63,927 nucleotides of DNA from Anaerostipes sp. (GTDB taxonomy: Bacteria; Bacillota; Clostridia; Lachnospirales; Lachnospiraceae): NCBI GenBank assembly GCA_028697725.1, contig JAQVEG010000011.1, forward strand, positions 1 to 63,927, read 5' to 3'. Below, piece by piece: positions 16,844 through 24,453 of the stretch. Positions within the stretch are counted from its first letter, which is position 1. Every line of letters starts with the position of its first letter. The notes under the pieces were generated by a model. That model made no database searches. It worked only from the letters and a program-made list of their open reading frames with translations, and had not been told where the DNA came from. The position numbers and the translations under genes are program-made.

Positions 16844-18011
16844 TGACAAACTGAATCTAGATGAATTGAACCAGCAGTTAGATGCTCGGATTCAAAAGAC
16901 AGAGATGGATGTAAACGAAGAGTTTCAAGGACATCAACCAAAGAAAAAAGAGCCAAAAAAGAGAAAGAATGGAAAGAAGAAATTAACAAAACGCCAGATA
17001 GGAAAGAGAATTGGACTTACAGTCCTTGGTATTCTCCTTGTAATTCTCCTCGCAATTGTTATTGCCTGGGCCATTGGAAAGAGTGGTTTATTTGGTAAAG
17101 ACGTTGATATGGAGAAAGGTGCGGATGGAGCAAATATTTCCCAAAATGGTGAGATTATTGTTTACAAAGGCAAAAAATATAGATATAATGATAATATAAC
17201 TAGTATTCTATGTATGGGTATCGATAAAACGAGCCTGGATTCTAATGATAAGACATTAAAGAAGCGTGGAGCAGGACAATCAGATTCATTGTTTTTACTT
17301 GTGATGGACACGACTTCTATGAAGACAACTATCGTGAATGTTTCTCGTGATATTATGACAGATGTACGTAATTATGATGCGAAAGGGAAGTATACAGGAA
17401 CTAGTTTGCAGCAAGTATGTTTAGCATACGCAAGTGGAGATGGAAAGAAGCTTAGCTGCACGAATACAGTGACAGCAGTTTCAAAGTTATTGTATGGTAT
17501 GCCGATTGATTCTTATATATCAATTGATTTATCGGCAATTAGTACATTGAATGATGCTATTGGTGGAGTGAGTGTACAAGTGTTAGAAGACTTGACATCT
17601 CAAGATCCGGTGTTGAAGCAGGGAGCCAACGTTACATTACTTGGTGATCAGGCAGAGACTTATGTTCGTTCTAGAGAACATGATCCAGTTGACGCGAATA
17701 ATGCACGTATGAGAAGACAGCAACAATATGTATCTGCATTTGCAAAGAAGGCAATTTCAGAGATGAAAAGTGATATTACATTACCTGTTAATATGCTCAA
17801 TTCTCTTTCAGACAATGCAGTAACAAATCTTACGGGGAGTAAGATATTATATTTATCATCGCTAGTAGTTCGTAACAGCGTTTCGTTTGATAATATAGTG
17901 AATATTGAAGGGACATATAAAGAAGGAAAAAGTGGATATGCAGAGTATTATGCAGATGACACAAAGCTATTTGAGATGGTTCTAAGTGTTTTTTACGAGG
18001 AAGTGAAGTAG
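16827..18011 (+). CDS. LytR-CpsA-Psr (LCP) family glycopolymer transferase
   Basis: 394 residues. A long, very basic cytoplasmic N-terminus (about 60 residues) precedes one membrane helix (about residues 62-86), then an extracellular LCP domain: ILCMGIDK near residue 127, GQSDSLFLLVMD near residue 148, VNVSRDIMTD near residue 171, VDLSAIS-type and ETYVRSREHD near residue 283, the Arg/Asp residues that bind the polyprenyl-diphosphate substrate. LCP enzymes attach capsule or teichoic acid chains to peptidoglycan. Here the gene lies between sortase and the CpsB/CpsCD genes, fitting a role in anchoring the surface glycan. Confidence 0.88.
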   Translation: MKEIHNDKLNLDELNQQLDARIQKTEMDVNEEFQGHQPKKKEPKKRKNGKKKLTKRQIGKRIGLTVLGILLVILLAIVIAWAIGKSGLFGKDVDMEKGADGANISQNGEIIVYKGKKYRYNDNITSILCMGIDKTSLDSNDKTLKKRGAGQSDSLFLLVMDTTSMKTTIVNVSRDIMTDVRNYDAKGKYTGTSLQQVCLAYASGDGKKLSCTNTVTAVSKLLYGMPIDSYISIDLSAISTLNDAIGGVSVQVLEDLTSQDPVLKQGANVTLLGDQAETYVRSREHDPVDANNARMRRQQQYVSAFAKKAISEMKSDITLPVNMLNSLSDNAVTNLTGSKILYLSSLVVRNSVSFDNIVNIEGTYKEGKSGYAEYYADDTKLFEMVLSVFYEEVK

Positions 18012-18038
18012 TCTATACTACTTAAAGGAGGATTTACG

Positions 18039-18359
18039 ATGAAAAAAATTATGATGATGATTGCAATGGTTACAATGGTTTTATCATTTTCAATATCAGT
18101 TATGGCTCTTGATAGTCCGGAAAAGTATGATGAAACACCAGAAACTAATGATGAAGGTTCTGATAAAACAACGGACGATGAATATTCTGAAAATTTAGAT
18201 GGAGAGGATGATTCTTCATCGAGTTCATCTAGTGATGAATCTTCATCAACATCGCCTAAAACTGCAGATGATAGAACTACAACAGGTCTAGTATTTACAG
18301 TATTAGTGGCAGCAACGATGATTATTTATGCTGGGAAGCGTGTTACGGAAGAAAACTAA
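18039..18359 (+). CDS. Secreted acidic Ser-rich protein with sortase-type sorting signal
   Basis: 106 residues. A clear signal peptide (MKKIMMMIAMV, cleavage after about SVMA at residue 23) is followed by a very acidic stretch rich in Asp, Glu and Ser (about residues 25-72), including runs of Ser. The C-terminus has SPKTAD near residue 74, a hydrophobic helix and a charged end (GKRVTEEN). This is the layout of a sortase sorting signal, where Lachnospiraceae often use S/N-P-x-T-G; here Ala replaces Gly. With the class B-type sortase two genes upstream it forms a probable enzyme-substrate pair. The mature part is only about 50 residues, so it may act as a small wall-linked or pilus-base-like element. 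No function is known. Confidence 0.72.
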   Translation: MKKIMMMIAMVTMVLSFSISVMALDSPEKYDETPETNDEGSDKTTDDEYSENLDGEDDSSSSSSSDESSSTSPKTADDRTTTGLVFTVLVAATMIIYAGKRVTEEN

Positions 18360-18373
18360 GAGAGTCATTTAAG

Positions 18374-18404
18374 CTCCTCAATCATTGCTGGTTGAGGAGT
18401 TTTC
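18374..18404 (+). terminator. Intrinsic terminator after the sortase/LCP operon
   Basis: CTCCTCAA (18374-18381) pairs with TTGAGGAG (18392-18399) around a 10-base loop, followed by TTTT. It ends the sortase-LCP-substrate transcript. Confidence 0.8.
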
Positions 18405-18411
18405 TATTGTG

Positions 18412-18440
18412 TTGATAGGAACCCCACAGTTTGATAGATT
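18412..18440 (+). promoter_or_regulatory. Probable promoter for the cpsB operon
   Basis: TTGATA (18412-18417) and TAGATT (18435-18440) spaced by 17 bases, between the terminator and the CpsB-like start. Each hexamer has one or two mismatches, so this is a moderate call. Confidence 0.5.
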
Positions 18441-18462
18441 CGGGATATGGAGATTATAAAGG

Positions 18463-19191
18463 ATGATTGATATACATACACATATATTGCCAGGAGTTGA
18501 CGATGGGGCGAGAGATTTATCTGATTCTGTAGCTATGGCGGAACTAGCTGTAAGTTCTGGGGTGCATATCTTAGTAGCAACACCTCATAGTAATATGCGT
18601 GGAAGGTTTGAGAATTATAATAGTGAAGAATTTCGCAATGGTTTTCAACGACTACAAAAGGTAATTGACGGAGAAGGAATTCCACTTTTAATTCTGCCTG
18701 GAATGGAGATATTTACAACACATCATGTGATGAAGAGAATCCAAGAAGATGAATTGATTTCCTTAAACCATTCTAGATATTATTTGATGGAATTTCCGTT
18801 TTTGTCCAGCTATGAAGAGATGAATCAAGAATTAGAGAATGTGATAGTCGGTGGTTGTATTCCGGTAATCGCACATCCTGAGAGATATGAAAGTATTCAG
18901 GAGAATCCAAGGAGAGTTGCTTCATGGAGGAAGAAAGGTATGCTGATTCAAGTAAATCGAGGGAGTATTCTTGGGAAGTTTGGGCATAGGGTAAAGTCTT
19001 GTGTAGATGAATTGCTAGATGATGAATTAGTTACTTGTATTGCCAGTGATGCACATAAACCATATGAGCGAACTACCTTTATGGGAGATATTCAGGAATA
19101 CATGGAGAAGGAATATACTTTTGATTATGCAAAAAAGTTATTATATGATAATCCAAAGAAAATTATTGAAAACCAAAATGCGATAAAATAG
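18463..19191 (+). CDS. cpsB: CpsB/CapC-type PHP-family protein tyrosine phosphatase
   Basis: 242 residues with the manganese-dependent PHP fold. Metal-binding motifs appear in order: DIHTHILPGVDDG at residues 3-15, ATPHSNMRGRF near residue 45, the catalytic-region Glu in PGMEIF, AHPERYE near residue 137 and ASDAHKP near residue 192. In Gram-positive capsule operons this enzyme removes phosphate from the tyrosine-rich tail of the CpsD kinase, and so sets chain length and amount. Its two presumed kinase partners lie at 20094 and 21654 in the same transcript. Length is usual for the family. Confidence 0.92.
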   Translation: MIDIHTHILPGVDDGARDLSDSVAMAELAVSSGVHILVATPHSNMRGRFENYNSEEFRNGFQRLQKVIDGEGIPLLILPGMEIFTTHHVMKRIQEDELISLNHSRYYLMEFPFLSSYEEMNQELENVIVGGCIPVIAHPERYESIQENPRRVASWRKKGMLIQVNRGSILGKFGHRVKSCVDELLDDELVTCIASDAHKPYERTTFMGDIQEYMEKEYTFDYAKKLLYDNPKKIIENQNAIK

Positions 19192-19224
19192 ACAAAGAAG
19201 ATTACGAATAAGGAGCAGCTGAAT

Positions 19225-20082
19225 ATGAAGAAATTAAACAAAATATGCCTTATAATTTTTGGGTGTGCATTAGCACTAAGTATAATTTTTTGGTTTACCC
19301 AGATACGAAAGGGAGATCGAATTGGACCATCAATTAGTATGAAATCATCAGAGATGACCGTTGAATTACATGCATCAGATGATGAATTTTTAAAGGGTGT
19401 TAGTGCCAAGGATGCGAAAGATGGAGATGTATCAGATACTCTTGTTGTTGAGAGTGTTTCTAATTTTTTAAGTGGTGGACGAAGAATTGCAGTGATTGCG
19501 GCAGTAGATAAGCATAATAATGTAAGTCGTGCCAATCGAACCATTATATACAAAGGATATAAGTCACCTAAATTTTCTATGAAGAAGCCTTTGTGTTTTC
19601 CCACAACATCGTCAAATGATTTTGATATGCTACAGAATTTAAAGGTTTCAGATTCTATTGATGGGAATATTTCAGATCAGATTCGAGTTATGACCAACAG
19701 TACCGTTGATTTATATTCGGCAGGGGAATATCCAGTGAAGTTTCAGGTTGCTAACAGTGCAGGAGATACCATTTCATTGAATGCTACTATTATCGTATAT
19801 GATAAGGAAGATGAAGCAAATCATGCATTTATTCATTTGGATAAGTATTTAGTATATACAAAGGTTGGAAAAAAATTAAATGCAGAGTCTTATATTTCTG
19901 AAGTTTCCACAGGTGGGAATTACGAGAGGTCAGATGTGGCTGGAGATATTAGTAAGTCTAAAGTCAAAGTAGATGACAGTGATGTGAATTATAACAAGGC
20001 AGGGTCTTATGAGATTAAATATACGGTGTCTAGTGGTGGTCATAAGGGCAGTGTGAACTTAATTGTAATAGTGGAAGAATAG
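19225..20082 (+). CDS. Membrane-anchored protein with Ig-like repeats
   Basis: 285 residues. An N-terminal membrane helix (about residues 6-24) is followed by three beta-rich repeats. The repeats contain the pattern D-x-x-D-G-D/N-I/V-S-D (DAKDGDVSDT near residue 69, DSIDGNISDQ near residue 146) and G-x-Y-x-V-K-F/Y-x-V (GEYPVKFQVAN near residue 172, GSYEIKYTVSS near residue 263), typical of DUF5011/HYR-like bacterial immunoglobulin-type domains. It therefore probably sits outside the membrane and binds a wall or glycan component. It lies between the phosphatase and the kinase genes with gaps of about 33 and 11 bases, so it is part of the same operon. Its role is unknown. Confidence 0.72.
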   Translation: MKKLNKICLIIFGCALALSIIFWFTQIRKGDRIGPSISMKSSEMTVELHASDDEFLKGVSAKDAKDGDVSDTLVVESVSNFLSGGRRIAVIAAVDKHNNVSRANRTIIYKGYKSPKFSMKKPLCFPTTSSNDFDMLQNLKVSDSIDGNISDQIRVMTNSTVDLYSAGEYPVKFQVANSAGDTISLNATIIVYDKEDEANHAFIHLDKYLVYTKVGKKLNAESYISEVSTGGNYERSDVAGDISKSKVKVDDSDVNYNKAGSYEIKYTVSSGGHKGSVNLIVIVEE

Positions 20083-20093
20083 AGGTGGGCAAG

Positions 20094-21641
20094 ATGAGTA
20101 AGAATCAAATAAGTCATCAGTCAGAGAATGACTATGAGATGAATATTGATATTTATAGTATTCTAAAAGACATTTTTAAGTATGCGGCAGTTGTGTTGTT
20201 ACTGGCAGCCTCTATTAGTTTATTAACTTATGTATATGTTGGTGTTACATATCATAAACAATATGAATCCAGTAGTACATTTATTGTCAGTGGAAAAGGA
20301 AGCAATAACAATATATATAGCAATTTAGAGACAACGTCTCAGATGGCGACAAAGTTTTCACAGATTTTAAATAGCAGTATTCTGCAAAAAAAGGTTGCAC
20401 AGGAAATGAAGCTTGGTTATTTTCCAGGGACGGCGACAGCAGAAGTGATTGAAGAGACAAATCTACTTGTGCTTCATGTCAAAGCCGATTCACCAGAGAT
20501 GGCATTCCGATTGAATAAGTCTATCATGAATAATTATTCCATTGTCTCAGATTCTTTGATGGGAAGTGTGGTACTTGATGTATTGCAGCAGCCTACAGTA
20601 CCTAGTTCTCCAGCCAATGGATTTCATCCATTTGCGTTAATGAGAAAAGTATTTGTATATACGGTTGGGATATTTTGTGCATTGATTGCGATTGTATCAT
20701 TTTTAAAGGATACGGTGCGTAAGCCAAAGGAGATTGCATCAAAAGTGGATACAAAGCTTCTTGAGACAATTTACCATGAAAAGAGATATAAGTCTTTGAA
20801 GGCAAGATTGCATCGAAAGAGAAATGAAGTCCTTTTGCTGAATCCTGGTATGAGTTTTCGGTATGTAGAAGACATGAAGAAATTAGCGAGAAAAGTAAGC
20901 AATCAGATGAAAGATCGTAGTGCAAAAACTTTGTTGGTTTCAAGTGTAAAAGAGAACGAAGGAAAGTCTACAGTTGCGGCGAATTTAGCGTTAGCTTTGG
21001 TAGAAGAATCTGAAAAAGTTATTTTAATTGATGGAGATTTAAGAAATCCATCCTTGTATAAAATATTTGGAATGGCTGCCAACGAAGTTAAGCAATTTGG
21101 TGAAGTATTAAATGGAAATATTAGTGCAGAGAATTTGATTGTGGAGGCAAAGAATTCAGAGCTTTGTCTAGTTACGGGAACTATGATATATCCAAACTCA
21201 ACGGAACTTCTTGCAATGCCAGTGTTTATTAAGATTTTAGAATTTTGTAAAGAAAACTTTGATTATGTTATCATTGATACACCAGCCATGTCAAAAGTTG
21301 CAGATGCAGAGGAATTAGTTGATATGGTAGATGCCACATTGTTAGTTGTTAAGCAGCATACTGCACTGGTAAAGGATATTAATGATGCAGTTGCTGTCTT
21401 GGATTCTTCGGATCATCGGCTTCTTGGCTGTGTATACAATGATGTATTTCAGGGTGTGGCAGAAACAGCAAAACAATACGGATATGGTGGATATGGTTAC
21501 GGTTATGGTTATGGTAGTTATGGGAGCCAATATGGATATGGTTATGGAAGTGGAAGTCGCCATGGGTATGGATATGGATCTCATTATGGCTATGGATATG
21601 GAACTAGAAACAAAGACAAGAAAGAAAAGTCAGATTCGTAA
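20094..21641 (+). CDS. Fused Wzz/bacterial tyrosine kinase with Tyr-Gly-rich tail
   Basis: About 515 residues from ATG 20094, which follows GAGGTGGG; a GTG at 20085 is in frame. The N-terminal part is a chain-length determinant (Wzz) domain between membrane helices at about 22-46 and 184-204, with the P-x-x-P-x-x-P segment (PTVPSSPANG) before the second. The kinase has Walker A KENEGKST near residue 287, Walker A-prime LIDGDLRNPS and Walker B VIIDTPAMS. Residues about 462-504 are a repeat of Gly-Tyr units with about 15 tyrosines, the autophosphorylation cluster. Firmicutes usually have separate CpsC and CpsD, so the fusion is unusual. It regulates polymer length and export. Confidence 0.9.
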   Translation: MSKNQISHQSENDYEMNIDIYSILKDIFKYAAVVLLLAASISLLTYVYVGVTYHKQYESSSTFIVSGKGSNNNIYSNLETTSQMATKFSQILNSSILQKKVAQEMKLGYFPGTATAEVIEETNLLVLHVKADSPEMAFRLNKSIMNNYSIVSDSLMGSVVLDVLQQPTVPSSPANGFHPFALMRKVFVYTVGIFCALIAIVSFLKDTVRKPKEIASKVDTKLLETIYHEKRYKSLKARLHRKRNEVLLLNPGMSFRYVEDMKKLARKVSNQMKDRSAKTLLVSSVKENEGKSTVAANLALALVEESEKVILIDGDLRNPSLYKIFGMAANEVKQFGEVLNGNISAENLIVEAKNSELCLVTGTMIYPNSTELLAMPVFIKILEFCKENFDYVIIDTPAMSKVADAEELVDMVDATLLVVKQHTALVKDINDAVAVLDSSDHRLLGCVYNDVFQGVAETAKQYGYGGYGYGYGYGSYGSQYGYGYGSGSRHGYGYGSHYGYGYGTRNKDKKEKSDS

Positions 21642-21653
21642 GGAGGAGGCAGC

Positions 21654-23036
21654 ATGAGTGAGAATAATAATACAATAAAGCATGAACACAAAGCCAACCT
21701 TATTGATTTGACAGGAATTGTAGATGATATGCTAAAAGGAGTCTATCGATTAAGAATTAGATTTCTAATGATTATTTTGATTGTGGCAGCAATTTACTGT
21801 GGTTATCAAAGGATGACATACACGCCATACTATGTGGCAAGTTCTACATTTACAATTAGTGCGAGTATTTCTTCTGAATCAACAAACAGTTATCTGGATA
21901 ATACAGCAGCCAATCAAATGGCAAAAACATTTCCTTATATTTTGAAAAGTGGAGTGTTAAATGATGTGGTGGCTGAAGATTTAGGGGTACAAAAGATTGA
22001 CGGAATCATTTCTGCAGATGTAATGAGCGATACAAATCTATTTACGTTGAATGTTCGCTCCAATAGTCCTGCCATGGCAGAGAAAATATTAAAATCAGTA
22101 GTAAAGAATTATCCAACAGTTGCTGAATTTGTCATTGGAAGTACGAAATTGAGTCTTATGGACGAGACAGGGACACCAACAGCTCCTGCCAATCCATTTA
22201 GTTGGAAACATGAATTGTTCATAGGCGTGGCAATAGGACTTTTTATCTGTCTACTTATTGATTTACTATATGCCTTTGGAAGAAATACAGTCCAAAGAGA
22301 AGAAGATTTCAAGAAAATGTTTAGTATTAAGAGTCTAGGGGTTCTTCCTCAGGCGAAGTTTAATAAGCGAAGAACAAAAACGGAAGAATTGGTTGTTCTT
22401 GATAATGCAAGACTTCCAAAGGTGTTCTTAGAGTCTGCAAGAACCATCCGAAGAAGGATTGAACGTTCTTGTAAGGAACATAATATACATTCTTTCCTTG
22501 TTACCAGTGCTATGCCGGGAGAAGGAAAATCAACAGTTGCAGCAAATGTTGCCCTGTCACTTTCTATGAAAGGGTATAAAGTAATTTTGGTGGATGCAGA
22601 TTTACGGAATCCATCAACTGCAAAAATATTAGGTATGGAAGAAAAGAAAGTTGGAACCTTGGAAGTAATGAAAGGCGAGGTTTCTTACGAGGAGGCAGCA
22701 CAAAGATATAAGGACACCAATGTTATGTTTTTAGCTGGGTCTACTCCAATTCAAGATACAGCCAGTGTTCTAAGTGGAGAATATATGAGGCGTTTTATCA
22801 AAGAGTTAGAGAAGAATGCGGATTATGTTATTATTGATACACCACCAAGCGCACTTCTTTCAGATGCTGCCATTGTGGCACAGTATGTGGAGGGTGCAGT
22901 GTTTGTCGTAAGACAAGATTACACAGATGTAGATCGTATTGTAGATGGTATGGAAATTTTGGCTAGTTCAAAAGTACATATCAGTGGATGTGTGTTAAAT
23001 TACGCACCGGTTAGAGGACCAGGAATTGTGGGATGA
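21654..23036 (+). CDS. Second fused Wzz/tyrosine kinase-like protein, without tyrosine tail
   Basis: 460 residues with the same plan as the gene upstream: membrane helices at about 32-50 and 178-200, the proline-rich segment TGTPTAPANP between them and the ATPase core (Walker A MPGEGKST near residue 287, Walker A-prime LVDADLRNPS, Walker B VIIDTPPSALLSD). The C-terminus ends shortly after VRGPGIVG and has no tyrosine cluster. It may therefore be a kinase that phosphorylates its neighbour, or a pure chain-length regulator. The 12-base gap with GGAGGAGG indicates co-translation with the first copy. The two form a tandem duplication with divergence. Confidence 0.88.
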   Translation: MSENNNTIKHEHKANLIDLTGIVDDMLKGVYRLRIRFLMIILIVAAIYCGYQRMTYTPYYVASSTFTISASISSESTNSYLDNTAANQMAKTFPYILKSGVLNDVVAEDLGVQKIDGIISADVMSDTNLFTLNVRSNSPAMAEKILKSVVKNYPTVAEFVIGSTKLSLMDETGTPTAPANPFSWKHELFIGVAIGLFICLLIDLLYAFGRNTVQREEDFKKMFSIKSLGVLPQAKFNKRRTKTEELVVLDNARLPKVFLESARTIRRRIERSCKEHNIHSFLVTSAMPGEGKSTVAANVALSLSMKGYKVILVDADLRNPSTAKILGMEEKKVGTLEVMKGEVSYEEAAQRYKDTNVMFLAGSTPIQDTASVLSGEYMRRFIKELEKNADYVIIDTPPSALLSDAAIVAQYVEGAVFVVRQDYTDVDRIVDGMEILASSKVHISGCVLNYAPVRGPGIVG

Positions 23037-23039
23037 TTT

Positions 23040-23486
23040 ATGAAGGAAATTGATAATAATATTTTGTTTCCTATGTTAAAAGAATTAATTGAGCAGGGAA
23101 AAACAGTTCAAATTGTAGTTAGTGGTAGTAGTATGAATCCTTTTTTGATTCATCAAAGAGACTTAGTTTTGGTAAAAAGTTTAGATGGTAATTTAAAATC
23201 AGGAGATATTGCACTTTATCAAAGAGAGAATGGAGCATATGTTTTGCACCGAGTACATCATGTGGATAGCAAAGGAAAGCTTTATATGATTGGGGATGCG
23301 CAAACAGAGATAGAAGGTCCATTGGATGTAGACTGTGTGTTTGGAATCGTATGTAAAGTGAGGCGGAAAGGTCGTTGGATGACGGCGGAAAGTTTCTGGT
23401 GGAAATTTTTTGAGAAAGTCTGGATTCGACTAGTTCCATTTCGGAGATGGATTATGGGAATGTATCGTATATTTACAAGGAGATGA
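23040..23486 (+). CDS. S24/S26-like signal peptidase without membrane anchor
   Basis: 148 residues. VVSGSSMNPFL near residue 25 holds the catalytic Ser as in signal peptidase families S24/S26. LKSGDIALYQR and the segment YVLHRVHHV near residue 73 resemble the Ser-His type (S26B) rather than Ser-Lys, and MIGDAQ follows. No N-terminal membrane helix is present; only an amphipathic aromatic C-terminus (WWKFF to the end) could touch the membrane. Similar short peptidases occur beside PqqD, kinase-like and nucleotidyltransferase genes in peptide clusters, and one leaderless candidate lies 11 kb upstream. It starts 3 bases after the previous stop, so it is in the capsule operon. Confidence 0.78.
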   Translation: MKEIDNNILFPMLKELIEQGKTVQIVVSGSSMNPFLIHQRDLVLVKSLDGNLKSGDIALYQRENGAYVLHRVHHVDSKGKLYMIGDAQTEIEGPLDVDCVFGIVCKVRRKGRWMTAESFWWKFFEKVWIRLVPFRRWIMGMYRIFTRR

Positions 23487-23493
23487 AATATTA

Positions 23494-24405
23494 ATGTATT
23501 ATTTTATTGTCAATCCTAATTCAAAATCACGCAAGGGAATTAAAATATGGAAACAGCTAAAGGAGCGTCTGATAAAAGAAGACGTTCCTTTTCGTGAATG
23601 TATTACAAAAAAAGCTGGGGAGGCAACTGAAATTGCCAGACGAATTACCAAAGAAGATAAGACAAGGAATATTATGATTCTTGGAGGAGATGGTACGCTT
23701 CATGAAGTTATCAGTGGAATTGAACATATATCAAAGGTTTTTGTTGGTTATATTCCCACAGGCTCCAGCAATGATTTTGCAAGAGGAATGAAGCTTACAT
23801 CGGATATTGATTATTTTTTGGAACACCTTTTAAAAAATCCCAAGACATGGACCATTGATTATGGAACTACAAGTGTAACAGGTGGACAAAGAGAAAGATT
23901 TCTTGTTAGCTCAGGTATTGGGTATGATGCGAAAGTATGTTATCTTGCCAATGAAACCAAGATGAAGAAAGTTCTTAATTCCATTAAACTTGGAAAATTA
24001 ACTTATATACAGATTGGACTTCAGGGATTGATGGAATTTCAGATGTTTCACGCAAAGGTAATTATGGATGGAAGAGAGATAGAGTTTGATGATACATTAT
24101 TTATATCTGTACATAATCTTCCTTATGAAGGGGGAGGGATTAAATTCTGTCCAGATGCAAAAGTAGATGATGGGTATTTAGATGTATGTGTTGTAGCAGG
24201 AATTTCAAAAAAGAAGATGCTCCTATTATTACCGAAAGCTATGACAGGAAAACATGTAGGATGCAAAGGGGTCTATCAATATCAGTGCAAGAAGATACAA
24301 ATAGAAACAGATCAAGAACAATTCTATCATATGGATGGAGAAGTTCCCGGAAAGACAAGGGAGATGGACGTAGAAGTGTCCAAAGAAGGAATAAGATTCT
24401 TATAG
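23494..24405 (+). CDS. Diacylglycerol/lipid kinase family protein
   Basis: 303 residues of the DagK/YegS/sphingosine-kinase-like family. YYFIVNPNSKS at the N-terminus, the nucleotide loop ILGGDGTLHEVISGI near residue 68 and IPTGSSNDFARG near residue 89 are diagnostic. VSSGIGYDAKV and the C-terminal DGEVPG segment complete the fold. Enzymes of this group phosphorylate diacylglycerol, which recycles the lipid left after lipoteichoic acid synthesis, or related lipids. Such a role fits the two LTA-synthase-like genes elsewhere in this window. The gene is last in the envelope operon and is followed by a terminator. Confidence 0.88.
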   Translation: MYYFIVNPNSKSRKGIKIWKQLKERLIKEDVPFRECITKKAGEATEIARRITKEDKTRNIMILGGDGTLHEVISGIEHISKVFVGYIPTGSSNDFARGMKLTSDIDYFLEHLLKNPKTWTIDYGTTSVTGGQRERFLVSSGIGYDAKVCYLANETKMKKVLNSIKLGKLTYIQIGLQGLMEFQMFHAKVIMDGREIEFDDTLFISVHNLPYEGGGIKFCPDAKVDDGYLDVCVVAGISKKKMLLLLPKAMTGKHVGCKGVYQYQCKKIQIETDQEQFYHMDGEVPGKTREMDVEVSKEGIRFL

Positions 24406-24422
24406 GGATATAAGGACGTTTA

Positions 24423-24453
24423 AAAAGCTCGTTATTATCGGTAACGAGCTTTT
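24423..24453. terminator. Bidirectional intrinsic terminator
   Basis: AAAAGCTCGTTA (24423-24434) pairs with TAACGAGCTTTT (24442-24453) in a perfect 12-base-pair stem with a 7-base loop. It serves the lipid kinase transcript on the plus strand and the LacI-type gene on the minus strand. The stop codon of the latter lies in the loop, so the stem includes its last sense codons. Confidence 0.85.

Noticed and set aside
21478-21606. Dense GGTTATGG-like DNA repeats that could be taken for a tandem repeat or CRISPR array
   Set aside because: The repeats have a 6-base unit, are in frame, and encode the Gly-Tyr tail of the kinase. There are no unique spacers, so it is a coding repeat only.
21382-21657. 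Open frame of 91 codons on the plus strand over the kinase tail
   Set aside because: Shadow of the Gly-Tyr repeat read in another frame. It is Met/Val-rich and has no ribosome site of its own.
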